64,000 nt of DNA from Vibrio cincinnatiensis (GTDB lineage Bacteria; Pseudomonadota; Gammaproteobacteria; Enterobacterales; Vibrionaceae). The translations under genes were made by a program, and so were the position numbers. Below, one piece after another: positions 26,705 through 37,100 of this stretch. The stretch spans positions 578,684-642,683 of the forward strand of contig NZ_SGOM01000001.1 of the NCBI RefSeq assembly GCF_022113815.1, given 5' to 3'. Within the stretch, counting starts at the first letter, position 1. Each line of letters opens with the position of its first letter. Under the pieces are notes generated by a model. It was not told the DNA's origin. It did no database searches and saw nothing but the letters and a program-made list of their open reading frames with translations.

Positions 26705-26935
26705 TTATTTTTTGATATTAGTCGGACGACCATTTTTACCGCCTTTACGATCTCGGTAATGAATTCTACGCCGACGTTTAACATTTTTAGCTCGTTGAAT
26801 TTTCAGATATTCTCGATAACCGATTCGAATAAACAGAATCAGGCCAATGAGGAGTAACAGACTAAATACCGTCATAAAAGGCTTACAAAGCCACTCAGGC
26901 TGGCATGGTAGATAGAAATCAAAATCCATATCCAT
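26705..26935 (-). CDS. Small single-pass membrane protein with basic tail, hypothetical
   Basis: A 76-residue protein has an acidic N-terminus, one transmembrane segment (about residues 20-40, MTVFSLLLLIGLILFIRIGY) and a strongly basic C-terminal tail (KRRRRIHYRDRKGGK), so the tail is predicted cytoplasmic. AAGGGGG lies 4 bases before the ATG, supporting the start. Two bases separate its stop from that of convergent pilF. I do not recognise the family. Confidence 0.6.
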   Translation of the reverse strand: MDMDFDFYLPCQPEWLCKPFMTVFSLLLLIGLILFIRIGYREYLKIQRAKNVKRRRRIHYRDRKGGKNGRPTNIKK

Positions 26936-27104
26936 ATCGCCCCCTTATCTCACGTTGACTATGCATGACCTCTAATAACAATATCGGCTAAATTTTCCTG
27001 ATCTTGAGAGAAAAAGTTATTAGATTGGCATGCTTATCTGGTTTTACTGTGATTAACGACAGTATATATGGAAACCGCCTTAAAATCCGCTCGTCATCAA
27101 GCAG

Positions 27105-27602
27105 CTATGCTCTTAACTCAAGCACCATCATATACAAACGAGCATCCAACTCCAGTTGGTGGTAGTTCGGTTCCATATGACAACACAATTGGTAAAAAGC
27201 CTTATTGTGATCTTTCTCGCGTAGGTGAGCAAGCTCATGAACCACCAGCATTCGTAATAATGCTTCCGGGGCCTCTTTAAAAACACTAGCAATTCGAATC
27301 TCATTTTTCGTCTTAATTTTGCTGCCATGCACACGGGAAACATAGCTGTGTAAACCTAACGCATTATTAATGAGATGAATTTTTCCGTCATACACCACTT
27401 TACTAATAGGGGCCGTTTTTTTCATGTAATGGTTTTTAATCGCCATAGTATAAGCAAATAATGCCTTTTCACTTTGAATATCATGCCGTTGTGGGTAACG
27501 CTGCTCAAACCAAGGCACTAACTGCTCTTTCTCAATTAATTGCTCAACCTGTTCAATAATAGGTTCCGGATATCCTTGAATATATTTTAATAGAGACTGC
27601 AT
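27105..27602 (-). CDS. YgjP-like M48-type metallopeptidase (DUF45)
   Basis: A 165-residue cytoplasmic protein with the zinc-protease motif HELAH at residues 122-126 (VVHELAHLREKDHNKAFY) and the downstream DUF45 signature CHMEPNYHQLELDARLYM. E. coli YgjP is the closest remembered family. Its substrates are not established. GAGGTAGGGTT before the ATG supports the start. A plus-strand open frame overlapping its 3' end is an antisense shadow. Confidence 0.85.
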   Translation of the reverse strand: MQSLLKYIQGYPEPIIEQVEQLIEKEQLVPWFEQRYPQRHDIQSEKALFAYTMAIKNHYMKKTAPISKVVYDGKIHLINNALGLHSYVSRVHGSKIKTKNEIRIASVFKEAPEALLRMLVVHELAHLREKDHNKAFYQLCCHMEPNYHQLELDARLYMMVLELRA

Positions 27603-27758
27603 AACCCTACCTCATGCCCTGCGCCCTTTTAGATGAATGCGTTTGGCTAAATATCATGAAGCGCTCAGTCTAGCGGAAAGCGAAAAACGATTCATCGCTG
27701 ATTGCATCCCTACGGCTCAAAAGCTAAAATTCGCCTTTTTCTATCATCGAGTTTAACT

Positions 27759-27992
27759 ATGAAACGTGTTGTTCTTTACGTAAAAGATAAATGCCCCCAC
27801 TGCAAAAGTGCTCAGCAATACTTAGATGCAAAGGGAATAAAATACCGCTTATGTAACGCAAAAATGGAACGAGGCCGAAAAGAACTGGACGCTTTAGGAG
27901 CTCGTAGTGTTCCTGTGTTGAAAATTGCCGATCGGCTTATGATTGGATGGAATGCCAGCAACTTTGAACGCATCTACCACAGCAAGGGCTAA
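27759..27992 (+). CDS. Glutaredoxin-like thioredoxin-fold protein
   Basis: A 77-residue protein with the redox motif CPHC (residues 12-15) in a glutaredoxin fold (RVVLYVKDKCPHCKSAQQYL, then the cis-proline loop RSVPVLKI). It is likely a small dithiol oxidoreductase in the cytoplasm. The ATG at 27759 starts the first strand of the fold; the upstream extension to 27702 lacks support. It ends one base before the stop of the convergent lysR gene. Confidence 0.85.
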   Translation: MKRVVLYVKDKCPHCKSAQQYLDAKGIKYRLCNAKMERGRKELDALGARSVPVLKIADRLMIGWNASNFERIYHSKG

Positions 27993-27993
27993 A

Positions 27994-28863
27994 CTAGGTA
28001 TACTGTTTCACAAACTCGATAAACGTTCTGTCAGCATTAGAAAGGTAAGCATCTTTACGCCATGCCAGCGCCAAATCGAGCCACACCGGAGGATGAAAAG
28101 GAATCGCCCTGACTTCAGGTTCATTATCTGTCACTAATTCGAGTAAGGCCGTAATCGCATATTCTTGTTTAACAATGCTGAGAATCATAGGCAATAGATT
28201 AGTTTCAAAAGAAATATTTGCTTTATGCTGGTGTTTTTTACAAACATGATCGATAAATTCCCGATGGAAATATCCCGGTTTAAACATCACTAATTCATGC
28301 GAAAAAAATTGCTGAAAATCAATCACCGTCTGCTTACCCAGTTCGTGCTTAGGGCCAACCACTGCGACCATTTGGGAAGAAAGTAACGGATCAACCTCTA
28401 AATCATCCGGCACATCTTGATTTAAAATCACACCAATATCCAACTCACCAGACAATAACATTTTTCGGATAGATTGAGTTCCAGCATCAATCACCGTCAT
28501 TTTCAGCTGTGGGAAATGGCTTTTAAATGCCATCACAATTTGAGGAAAAAAATAGCTTCCCATCATACTAGGAGCCCCGAGGCGAACCTCTCCTTTGACT
28601 AGACCTTTTAATTCATCTATTGCTAATTGTGCATCTTCTATTTGCTGATAAATGCGCTTAGCATGTTCCAGCAATACTTGCCCTTCATGGGTCAAGGTGA
28701 CTTTGCGATCATCTCGCTTAAAAAGAGTCACACCTAGCTGTTGCTCAAACTTCTTAATTGAAATACTGAGTGCTGGTTGTGCAATATGCAGTTGCTGCGC
28801 TGCATGAGTAAAATTTTTCCACTCTGCTACGGCCAAAAAATGTTTTAAATGACGCGTTTCCAT
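27994..28863 (-). CDS. LysR-type transcriptional regulator
   Basis: A 289-residue regulator. The winged helix-turn-helix spans residues ~1-60 (HFLAVAEWKNFTHAAQQLHI and QPALSISIKKFEQQLGVTLF) and the effector domain follows from ~90. It is divergent from the MFS transporter gene across 110 bases, the usual arrangement for a LysR regulator and its target. The AT-rich spacer contains ATATTTTTAATATAT, which fits a T-N11-A type site. The effector is unknown. With the transporter gene interrupted, its main target may now be non-functional. Confidence 0.9.
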   Translation of the reverse strand: METRHLKHFLAVAEWKNFTHAAQQLHIAQPALSISIKKFEQQLGVTLFKRDDRKVTLTHEGQVLLEHAKRIYQQIEDAQLAIDELKGLVKGEVRLGAPSMMGSYFFPQIVMAFKSHFPQLKMTVIDAGTQSIRKMLLSGELDIGVILNQDVPDDLEVDPLLSSQMVAVVGPKHELGKQTVIDFQQFFSHELVMFKPGYFHREFIDHVCKKHQHKANISFETNLLPMILSIVKQEYAITALLELVTDNEPEVRAIPFHPPVWLDLALAWRKDAYLSNADRTFIEFVKQYT

Positions 28864-28973
28864 TGACCATAACCAATATATATCACAACCATATTTTTAA
28901 TATATTTTATTAATCAAAAGAATACTGTTACTTTGATCACATCAGCAGCTACGCTCAACATGGATGAGTTTCT

Positions 28974-30173
28974 ATGATTGAATTACACAGCCCACAATAT
29001 CGTCAAGTTACCTTCGCTTTAGCGTTTGGCTCCTTTCTGGTTTTCTGTAATTTATACCTTTTCCAACCAATGCTGCCCTATTTAGCACAGCATTTCGTTG
29101 TGTCCGAAACGCACATTAACTGGTTATTCGCTGCATCGACCCTAGCTCTCTCGATCAGCCTAGTGCCTTGGGCAATCGGTTCTGAATCCTTTGGTCGTCG
29201 CCAAGTCATGCTATTTGGGCTATTCGCTATGCCATTGATTGGAGTACTGATGCTGATCAGCGCGCACTTATGGATTTTGGTCTTAACCCGAGCACTTATG
29301 GGGATTGCATTAGCGGCATTTGCTTCGGTCGCGGTGGCTTATATGGTAGAAGAACTCTCCCCCCAAGCGTTTAACAAAGCCATTGGTGGTTATATTGCGG
29401 CGAACTCTCTTGGTGGAATCAGTGGACGAATTGCGGGAGGGTTACTGACCGATACATTGGGCTGGCAATCAGCCGTCCTTTCGATGGCCCTCTTTACGTT
29501 GTGTGGCGCCATACTTGTTTTTCTCCTTCTACCAAAACAGCAACATTTCACGCCTCAAAAAGGTATGTTCTTCCATCATAATAAAGCCATGGTTCGGCAT
29601 TTAACCAATCGTAACCTTTGGCTCGCCATGCTCATTGGGGCAACCAATTTCGCGCTGTTTGTTAATCTTTATTCCGTCATGGGTTTTCGCTTAGTCGCAA
29701 AACCTTACTCTCTTCCTATTGGTTTAGCCTCTTTCATTTTCCTCTGTTATTTAGCGGGAACGCTCAGCTCTAAACTAACCAGTCATTGGACACAGCGGTT
29801 TGATCCTGTGCTCGGCATGGCGGTGGGAGGCCTACTCAGTATGCTTGGAATGTGGCTGGCTAACGTCGAATCCATCCTATTTATGTTACTGGGGCTAAGC
29901 TTAATAAGCTTTGGGGCCTTCTTCACTCATACACTGGCCTACGCCTAGGTAAGCCAGAAGGCAACACAGGCAAAAGCAACGGCGACAGCGCTGTATCTCG
30001 TCCACTATTATGTGGGTGGCAGTTTAGGTGGGTTCTATCTGCTCTATTGCTGGCAGCACGGTGGCTGGAAAATGGTGACGCTGGGCGGCTCAGTTATCTA
30101 CGGCGTACTCTTTAGCTTATGTTGGGCTCTCAAGCATCAGCGCACAAGAAGCACCACCGTCTTCAACTTATAA
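28974..30173 (+). pseudogene. MFS transporter interrupted by an in-frame TAG
   Basis: The reading frame encodes a 12-TM major facilitator (YnfM-like; motif ESFGRRQVML between TM2 and TM3). It meets TAG at 29946-29948, codon 325, and then continues in the same frame without another stop to TAA at 30171-30173. The 74 codons after the TAG read as normal MFS sequence (LYLVHYYVGGSLGGFYLLY). A TGG to TAG change explains this as a single-base nonsense mutation. The 324-residue product would lack about the last two membrane segments. Amber read-through, suppression or a sequencing error are alternatives. Divergent from the LysR gene. Confidence 0.85.
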
Positions 30174-30228
30174 ATCAGCCCATTAACGTGCTAGAATGAC
30201 ACTCTATACAAATAATAAGCGCCGTCCA

Positions 30229-30789
30229 ATGAGCTCAACGACCAACCAACAAACCATCACTCAAGAAGTAAATCAATGGCTGAATGACGTAGTGATCGGG
30301 CTAAACCTTTGCCCCTTCGCAGCCAAACCTCAGCGTAATAAGCAGATAAAAATTCACGTCAGCCAAGCACAAAGCGAAGAGGAACTTTTGCAAGACATTT
30401 TGGACCAACTCCTTGAGCTCGATACCAAAGACCCCGAAGAATTAGAGACAACTTTAGTCGCGATTCCTAACCTACTCCATGATTTTACGGACTATAACTT
30501 TTTCATTGACTGGGTTGAAGCACTGATCCGCCAGCAAGATTGGGAAGGTATTTTCCAAGTTGCCACCTTTCACCCAGACTACTGTTTTGCCGGTACGCAA
30601 CCTGACGATGATGAAAATCTAACCAACCGTTCGCCTTATCCTATTTTTCATCTCATTCGTGAGGAAAGCATGGAAAAAGTGCTCAAACATTATCCAAACC
30701 CGGAATTCATTCCTGACGTCAACATTAAGCGAGTTTGTCAGCTAACCGATCAGCAACGCAAAGCACTATTCCCCTTTTTATTCCGCTAA
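30229..30789 (+). CDS. DUF1415 protein
   Basis: A 186-residue cytoplasmic protein of the DUF1415 family, with the conserved VIGLNLCPFA near the N-terminus, the central IFQVATFHPDYCFAG and the NRSPYPIFHLIREESM stretch. Function unknown; the cysteine and histidine positions suggest possible metal or redox chemistry, but that is inference. The ATG at 30229 is family-like, though no ribosome binding site is clear; an ATG at 30196 would add eleven residues. It directly follows the interrupted MFS gene. Confidence 0.85.
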   Translation: MSSTTNQQTITQEVNQWLNDVVIGLNLCPFAAKPQRNKQIKIHVSQAQSEEELLQDILDQLLELDTKDPEELETTLVAIPNLLHDFTDYNFFIDWVEALIRQQDWEGIFQVATFHPDYCFAGTQPDDDENLTNRSPYPIFHLIREESMEKVLKHYPNPEFIPDVNIKRVCQLTDQQRKALFPFLFR

Positions 30790-30888
30790 AATCTCAAGGG
30801 TAAAGGGGGAGATCGCATCATAAATCTTAATGGGATTTACCCCTTGGAAATGCTACCCTAGCCGCGTCATTCTTAGTGAGAGAATAAA

Positions 30889-31239
30889 ATGAGCAAATTA
30901 ACGGCAGATGTGCAAGCTAACCTAGACCTTTTCATTAACGAGTCGAAAGAAAACCAATTGGTTTGGGGGCTACGTAACGAAGAAGGTTGGCTCTCTTGTG
31001 AATCAACAGAATTTGAAGACAGTGAAGTAATGCCTTTCTGGTCCAGAAAAGAAGATGCCCAATTACATAATGTAGAAGAGTGGGCAGATTTCGATGTTTT
31101 AGAAATTCCACTCGATATTTTCGTTGAAGATTGGCTGATCACCTTAGCAGAAGACGGTGTTTTAGTTGGAACCAATTGGAATGCTAACCTTGAAGGTAAA
31201 GAGTTGGAGCCAGCAGAGCTGGCAAAACTCTACCTATAG
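30889..31239 (+). CDS. DUF2750 protein
   Basis: A 116-residue acidic protein with the DUF2750 pattern: VWGLRNEEGW, VMPFWSRKEDAQLH and the LDIFVEDWLITLAEDGVLVGTNWN segment. No enzymatic function is known. It is a single-domain cytoplasmic protein, probably transcribed alone; GAGAGAATAAA precedes the ATG. Confidence 0.85.
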   Translation: MSKLTADVQANLDLFINESKENQLVWGLRNEEGWLSCESTEFEDSEVMPFWSRKEDAQLHNVEEWADFDVLEIPLDIFVEDWLITLAEDGVLVGTNWNANLEGKELEPAELAKLYL

Positions 31240-31443
31240 ATCAAAATGCCATCGGCAGAACTTCTGAACCTTTATGTCGTCATTCTCATTCACAATACAC
31301 ATGCCGATTAGGAATGACGTCTCTCAGCTTTCTTCTTCCATGGCTGCTTTCTAAATGTAACCATAACAATGCTTGCTTATCCTCCTCATCCATAACGGCA
31401 AGCTTGTTCGAATATTTTTTTATTTTACGATATGGATTAGAAC

Positions 31444-32019
31444 ATGCACTTATCTAAGCTGACTCAAGAAATTTATCACCACCTTTATCACGATATCAGT
31501 GAGTTTCGCAGTACCTTTGATCTTCCTGTGGCCGCTCCAACCAGCTTAGATGCACAGGCAGATACGTTACATACTTCTTTAGCGATTGAAGAGCTGACTG
31601 AATTGGCTGAAGCCGATAATAAAGTCGAACAAGCAGATGCGATTGTAGACAGTGTATACGTTTTGATGGGACGCCTCGTTCACCTTGGTCACAAGCAGGT
31701 GAATGATAATATTGCCATCAGTTATCTTATTGATTTACTTCTTAATGTCGCCGCTAACCGTGGTATCGATTTTCTTCCATGTTGGGATGAAGTACACAGT
31801 TCAAACATGAGCAAAGTGTGCCGTAGTGAACAAGAATTTGCTGACACGGTCGAATTCTATGCCAAACAAGGCATTAAGCTGATAGCGGTTCCAAAAGGCG
31901 ATTATATTATCGCCAAATGTGCTGAAGATGTGGTAATGGAAGGGAAAACCATTCGCCAAGGAAAAGTACTCAAATCCGTTTACTACCGTCCTGCTGATTT
32001 AGTCTCACTGACACAATAA
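31444..32019 (+). CDS. All-alpha NTP pyrophosphohydrolase family protein
   Basis: A 191-residue protein resembles the MazG/HisE (phosphoribosyl-ATP pyrophosphohydrolase-like) all-alpha superfamily. The metal-binding acidic pattern is EELTELAEADNKVEQADAIVD in residues ~50-70, where EE..E and D...D are the catalytic acids. A C-terminal region (CAEDVVMEGKTIRQGKVLKS) looks like a HAD-associated or sugar-nucleotide hydrolase tail. Likely substrates are nucleoside triphosphates; specificity is unknown. The ATG has only a weak ribosome binding site. Convergent with phoX. Confidence 0.8.
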   Translation: MHLSKLTQEIYHHLYHDISEFRSTFDLPVAAPTSLDAQADTLHTSLAIEELTELAEADNKVEQADAIVDSVYVLMGRLVHLGHKQVNDNIAISYLIDLLLNVAANRGIDFLPCWDEVHSSNMSKVCRSEQEFADTVEFYAKQGIKLIAVPKGDYIIAKCAEDVVMEGKTIRQGKVLKSVYYRPADLVSLTQ

Positions 32020-32040
32020 TTCGCGGATATCTTCTAAAAA

Positions 32041-32068
32041 ATATCCCAAGACAGGTCGCTTGGGATAT
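32041..32068 (-). terminator. Terminator of phoX
   Basis: ATATCCCAAG (32041-32050) pairs with CTTGGGATAT (32059-32068). On the minus strand the stem runs into TTTTTTAGAAG, a good U tract. It lies 23 bases after the phoX stop. Confidence 0.8.
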
Positions 32069-32090
32069 TGATACATGAAGACTGACGAAT

Positions 32091-33965
32091 TTATGCGCCG
32101 ATAACACCACCGTTTTCACGGGTGATCATCATAATCGTTGACCGTGGTTTGCTATTCGCTCCAGCAGGAAAGTGAGAAGGAGCACCATCTTCCCCCGGGT
32201 GTTGAACACCCACAAACATCGTTTTGTGATCAGGAGAAAAGGCTAATCCTGTGATCTCACAAGCAACAGGCCCAGTCAAGAAACGTTTGATTTCCCCTGT
32301 GATCGGATCGCCACACAACATCTGGTTATTCCCTTGTCCAGCAAAATCTCCTTGATTGGAGTAGTTTCCATCGGTTTGAATCCATAACCTTCCCGCTTGA
32401 TCAAAACCAATGCCATCTGGGCTATTAAACATGTTTTCAGCGAATATGTTTTGACTTCCAGCGTATAAAGTCCCTTTATGAACTGTCGGGTTGCCCGCTA
32501 ACAGATACAGATCCCAAGCAAAATGTTCACTGGTGTGATCGCCATGTGCGGGCATCCAACGAACGATCTGACCATAGTGATTTTTCGCTCTTGGGTTTGG
32601 ACCACCGATTGGCTGACCTTCTTTACCGCGATTCTTATTGTTAGTTAATGTGCAGAATACATGTTTATTCTCTGGATGAATCGCGACCCATTCCGGTCTA
32701 TCCATGGTCGTTGCGCCAACCTGTGTTGCTGCACGTCGAGCAAAAATCAATACTTCCGCTTGATCGTTAAAACCATTGTCAGGAGTTAATCCATTTTTTC
32801 CCCAGGTCAATTCAATCCAACGTCCGATACCTTTAAGCGTATCTTCTTCCATTTCAAATTGAGCAACATACAAGGTACCTTGCTCAAGAAGTTGGCGATT
32901 GGCCGCATCATTACCCGGTTGATAGCGATCTTTAGAGACGAATTTATAGAGATGCTCTCCTCGCTCATCATCTCCTAAATACACAACCGCATGCCCATCT
33001 TTATTGATTGTTAATGCCGCATTCTCATGTTTAAAACGCCCAAGTGCCGTTCGTTTCAGTGGCGTTGATTGTGGATTATGTGGATCAATTTCTACGACCC
33101 ATCCAAAACGATTGGCCTCGTTGGGGTGTTTGGTAATATCAAAACGCTCATCATATTTATGCCATTGATAATGGCTGGGAGAAGCAGAAAGACCATAACG
33201 TTTTTGGTCTGCATTCAGTTCCGCTTTTTTATCACTCCCAAAGAAATCATCAAAGTTCTCTTCACACGTGAGATACGTTCCCCATGGCGTCTGTCCATTA
33301 GCACAGTTATTAAACGTTCCCAGCACGTTGGTACCAGAAGTGTCGGCCGCCGTTTTTAATAACGAATGCCCAGCAGCAGGCCCAGTCATTAACATCGGTG
33401 TATATGCTGTGATTCGTCGATTTCGAGCACCTTGTCGATCCACCACCCACTGCCCTTTATTTTTGATAATTTCAAACAACGTCACTCCAACCGCTGCTTG
33501 TGCTTTTCGCACATCATCCACGGTCATCGATTTTCCTTGATGAGCAAACAAATATTCATAATTGGTGTATTCATTATTGACCGCTAAAACCGCACGCCCA
33601 TCGCTAATGGGGAAAAGGCTCATTCCATCGGTATTATCACCAAATTGCTGCGCTTGTGCCTGAGATGTCTGCTTACCGCTAGACTCAAACTCTGGCGCAT
33701 GAGCAAAGATAGGATCGCCCCATGAAATTAAAGGTGTCGCCTTATAGCCTTTAGGCACAATAACGCGATCTTCAATGGATGCTGGAATTGGTTCAAACTT
33801 AAGCAGCGATGAAGGGGCTGATGCGGCGACAGCACTCGCAACTGGATTGAGTGCCAGAAAAGCGCCAGCACTCGTCGCTGCACTACCGGCTAAAAAGTGA
33901 CGTCTCGACAAACGCGCCTCAATCATTTCACTCAATTGCGATGCTTGCTCTTCATTTTTACACAT
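32091..33965 (-). CDS. phoX: PhoX-family alkaline phosphatase, Tat-exported
   Basis: A 624-residue precursor with a twin-arginine signal (SRRHFLAGS near residues 20-28, then a hydrophobic segment ending ASAVA), so it is exported folded with its cofactor. The mature part shows PhoX signs: HAPEFESSGKQTSQAQAQQF, NNEYTNYEYLF, TCEENFDDFFG, KHENAALTINKDG and the C-terminal AGLAFSPDHKTMFVGVQHPGE. It hydrolyses phosphate esters in the periplasm to scavenge phosphate, using Ca and Fe. AAGGA lies 8 bases before the ATG. I saw no clear Pho box upstream. Confidence 0.9.
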   Translation of the reverse strand: MCKNEEQASQLSEMIEARLSRRHFLAGSAATSAGAFLALNPVASAVAASAPSSLLKFEPIPASIEDRVIVPKGYKATPLISWGDPIFAHAPEFESSGKQTSQAQAQQFGDNTDGMSLFPISDGRAVLAVNNEYTNYEYLFAHQGKSMTVDDVRKAQAAVGVTLFEIIKNKGQWVVDRQGARNRRITAYTPMLMTGPAAGHSLLKTAADTSGTNVLGTFNNCANGQTPWGTYLTCEENFDDFFGSDKKAELNADQKRYGLSASPSHYQWHKYDERFDITKHPNEANRFGWVVEIDPHNPQSTPLKRTALGRFKHENAALTINKDGHAVVYLGDDERGEHLYKFVSKDRYQPGNDAANRQLLEQGTLYVAQFEMEEDTLKGIGRWIELTWGKNGLTPDNGFNDQAEVLIFARRAATQVGATTMDRPEWVAIHPENKHVFCTLTNNKNRGKEGQPIGGPNPRAKNHYGQIVRWMPAHGDHTSEHFAWDLYLLAGNPTVHKGTLYAGSQNIFAENMFNSPDGIGFDQAGRLWIQTDGNYSNQGDFAGQGNNQMLCGDPITGEIKRFLTGPVACEITGLAFSPDHKTMFVGVQHPGEDGAPSHFPAGANSKPRSTIMMITRENGGVIGA

Positions 33966-34120
33966 TGGCTGGTTCCTTTACTTTATGATTATTAATTTAA
34001 TAAATAGCTAACATGAATACCACAAAACCATAACCAGCAAAAATGACGAAGAGATGAACCTTATACTGCTGTCTCATGACACCTTAATGCCTCTTCGCGT
34101 AATAATGAACAGCTAAAAAA

Positions 34121-34147
34121 ATGGCCGCATCACAATGATACGGCCAT
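34121..34147 (-). terminator. Terminator of the RND efflux operon
   Basis: ATGGCCG (34121-34127) pairs with CGGCCAT (34141-34147), with ATCA/TGAT extending the stem past one mismatch. On the minus strand it is followed by TTTTTTTAGC. It lies 20 bases after the RND permease stop. Confidence 0.85.
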
Positions 34148-34166
34148 ACGCATACTTCTATAATGT

Positions 34167-37100
34167 TTAGTCTTGTGCGGTCAGAGAATCCACGTGCGGG
34201 TTTATATCCTTTGCCAATAGTAGATACATTGCAGGAACAACAAATAAGGTAAATAACGTACCAATTGTCATACCACTGGCAATCACCAACCCCATCGCAT
34301 ACCGAGACCCAGCTCCCGCGCCCGTCGCAATCAATAACGGAATCATCGCCAGTACCGTTGCCGCCGTAGTCATTAAAATGGGCCGCAGACGAATAGCGGT
34401 GGCTTGTTCAACTGCATCTCGTTTACTTCTGCCTTCCATTTGTAGTTGGTTAGCAAATTCCACAATTAAAATGCCATGTTTTGCAATCAGCCCCACTAAG
34501 GTTAACAGCCCCACTTGAGTATAAATATTAATGCTGGTCAACCCTAAACTGGTAAAGATCAACGCACCACAAACACTCATTGGAACGGTGACCATGATGA
34601 TAATGGCATTCTTGAATGACTCAAACTGCGCCGCAAGGATCAAGAAAATCACAATCAGTGCAAAGAAGAAGGTGACAACCAACTGTTGCCCTTCACTCTT
34701 ATACTGACGTGACTGCCCCGCATAATCGACACTAAATCCAGCGGGCAATAACTCCTCAGCAATGGTATCAAGGATATTTAAAGCCTCCCCTAAGGGCACA
34801 CCGGGGCGAGGAACACCCGATATTTTCACAGCGTTCAACTGCTGAAAACCACGCAAAGCCTGCGGCTGTACCGATTCCGTTAGCGTCACCAATGCTGAAA
34901 GAGGCACCAATTCCCCTTGCTTATTTCGAGTGTAATAATTGGTCAGTTGATCTGGATTTAAGCGTTCTTTGCGCTCAACTTGAGGGATCACTCGGTAAGA
35001 ACGATTATCAAGCGAAAAACGCCCAGTATCAGCGCCTGATAATAAACTGCCTAAATCTGCCGCGATTTGCTGCATAGAAACCCCCATCAATGCTGCTTTT
35101 TCTCGGTCCACTTCTACCGTTTGACGTGGGCGATTAATTTTTAAATCGCTATCAACAAAAATAAACCGGCCACTCGCCATTGCTCGCCCCAAGATTTCCT
35201 GCACCACTTCTTGAAGTGCTTCAAATGGCTGTGTAGAACCAATGATAAATTCAACCGGTGTCCCGCCCCCTGGAGAAGGCAGTGAAGGTGGCACTAATGC
35301 AAAACTGTTTAATGCTGGTTGCTGAGTAAGAAAAGGTTGAATATTGTTTTCCAATACCGCCTGAGTATCCCGCTCTCTTCGCTCCCATGGTGCAAGTACA
35401 ATCCCTGCGATCGCCGAATTGGTTCCCCCAATTCCATTGATGATAAAGACATTCTCCACTTCTTCGACTTCATCCACCAAACGGTTCAGTTCACCTGTTG
35501 CTTGGCTCAATGCGTCCAATGTATGGTAGCTATCACTTTCAAGAATCGAGAAAACAAACCCTTGATCTTCGGCTGGCTCTAATTCAGAAGGACTGGTCAC
35601 AAATAGAAAATAACAAGAGATAAGTACAATCGAACCAAAGGTGAGCACCACACTTTTACTATCAAGTAAGCTGTGCAATGTACGCTGATAAGCATGGTGT
35701 AAACGTTCAAACTGTTTATCTAGCCACTGTTCCAGCGACTTCTCTTTTTCATTATTTGCATCATGAGGTTTGAGAATATAAGCACACATCACCGGAGAAA
35801 GCGTTAATGCCACCACACCCGATAAAATCACTGAGGCAGCCAATGTAAAAGCAAATTCCACAAAGAGAACACCTGTCAACCCCCCAACAAATCCTATCGG
35901 TAGGAAGACAGCAACCAGCGTTGTGGACATAGTAATGATTGGCCAAGCAAGTTCACGAGCGCCTTGAATCGCCGCTTCAGTACGGCTCTTCCCCTCTTCA
36001 ATATGGCGATGAATGTTTTCTAACATAATGATGGCATCATCCACTACCACTCCAATTGCCAGCACCATGGCAAGTAGTGTCAGTAGGTTGATAGAAAAGC
36101 CCAGTAACCACATTAAGAAAAAAGTCCCGATTAAGGAAACGGGAATAGCGACCGCTGGAATGATGACTGAACGAATAGAACCGAGGAAGGCATAAATAAC
36201 CAATACCACGATCGCCAAAGCTAAGACGATGGAAATCACCACCTCATCAATCGCATTTTCAATGTATTCAGTGGAATCATAAGCGATATAGGCTGACAAA
36301 CCTTGGGGAAGCTGGGGAATAATATCTCGGTCCCACACTTGCCGCACCAATTCAATTACATCTAAAGCATTCGCATCAGGAGAAACCTCGATCCCGATAA
36401 AGGTTGCGGCTAACCCATTGAAGCTAACCGAACTTTCATAACTTTCGGCACCGAGTTCAACATCCGCTACATCTTCCAAACGAATCACACTCCGGCCATC
36501 GCTACCAATAACTAATTGTTTAAATCCTTCGGCATCGCGTAGGTCAGTGGCCGCGGTTAAGTCAATGGCCACCATTTGCCCTTTGGTTCGGCCAAGCGCA
36601 GCCAGTACATTATTATTATTCAGTGCTGCAGCAACATCGCTTCCGGTTATCCCATAGGCTGCCATTTTGACGGAATCGAGCCAAATACGCATCGCAAAGG
36701 TGCGAGCCCCCAAAATTTCAGCACGCTGAACCCCTGGTAGGGTGGATAGCTGAGGTTCCACCACTCGAACTAAATAATCCGTAATTTGGTTGTCACCCAA
36801 GACTTCAGAATAGAAAGATAAATACATCGCCGCGACACTTTCACCCACTTGTAAAGTCACAACGGGCTCACGAGCATTCTCTGGCAGTTCAGAGCGAACC
36901 TTATTGACCTGTGCCGCAATCTGCGTCAACGCTTCATTTGGGTCATAATCAAGTCGCAAGTAAGCTTCAATAGTACTGTTGCCTGCCACAGAAGTGGAAA
37001 CGAGGTAATCAATTCCCTCAGCTGCGGCAATTTCTCTCTCCAATGGTGTGGTAATAAAGCCTTGAATCAAATCCGCGTCAGCCCCAACATAAGTCGTACT

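Noticed and set aside
27068..27280. Plus-strand frame opposite the YgjP-like gene
   Set aside because: It is the antisense shadow of a well-supported metallopeptidase gene.
33966..34120. Pho box upstream of phoX
   Set aside because: The best minus-strand match to the PhoB repeats is only partial and badly phased.
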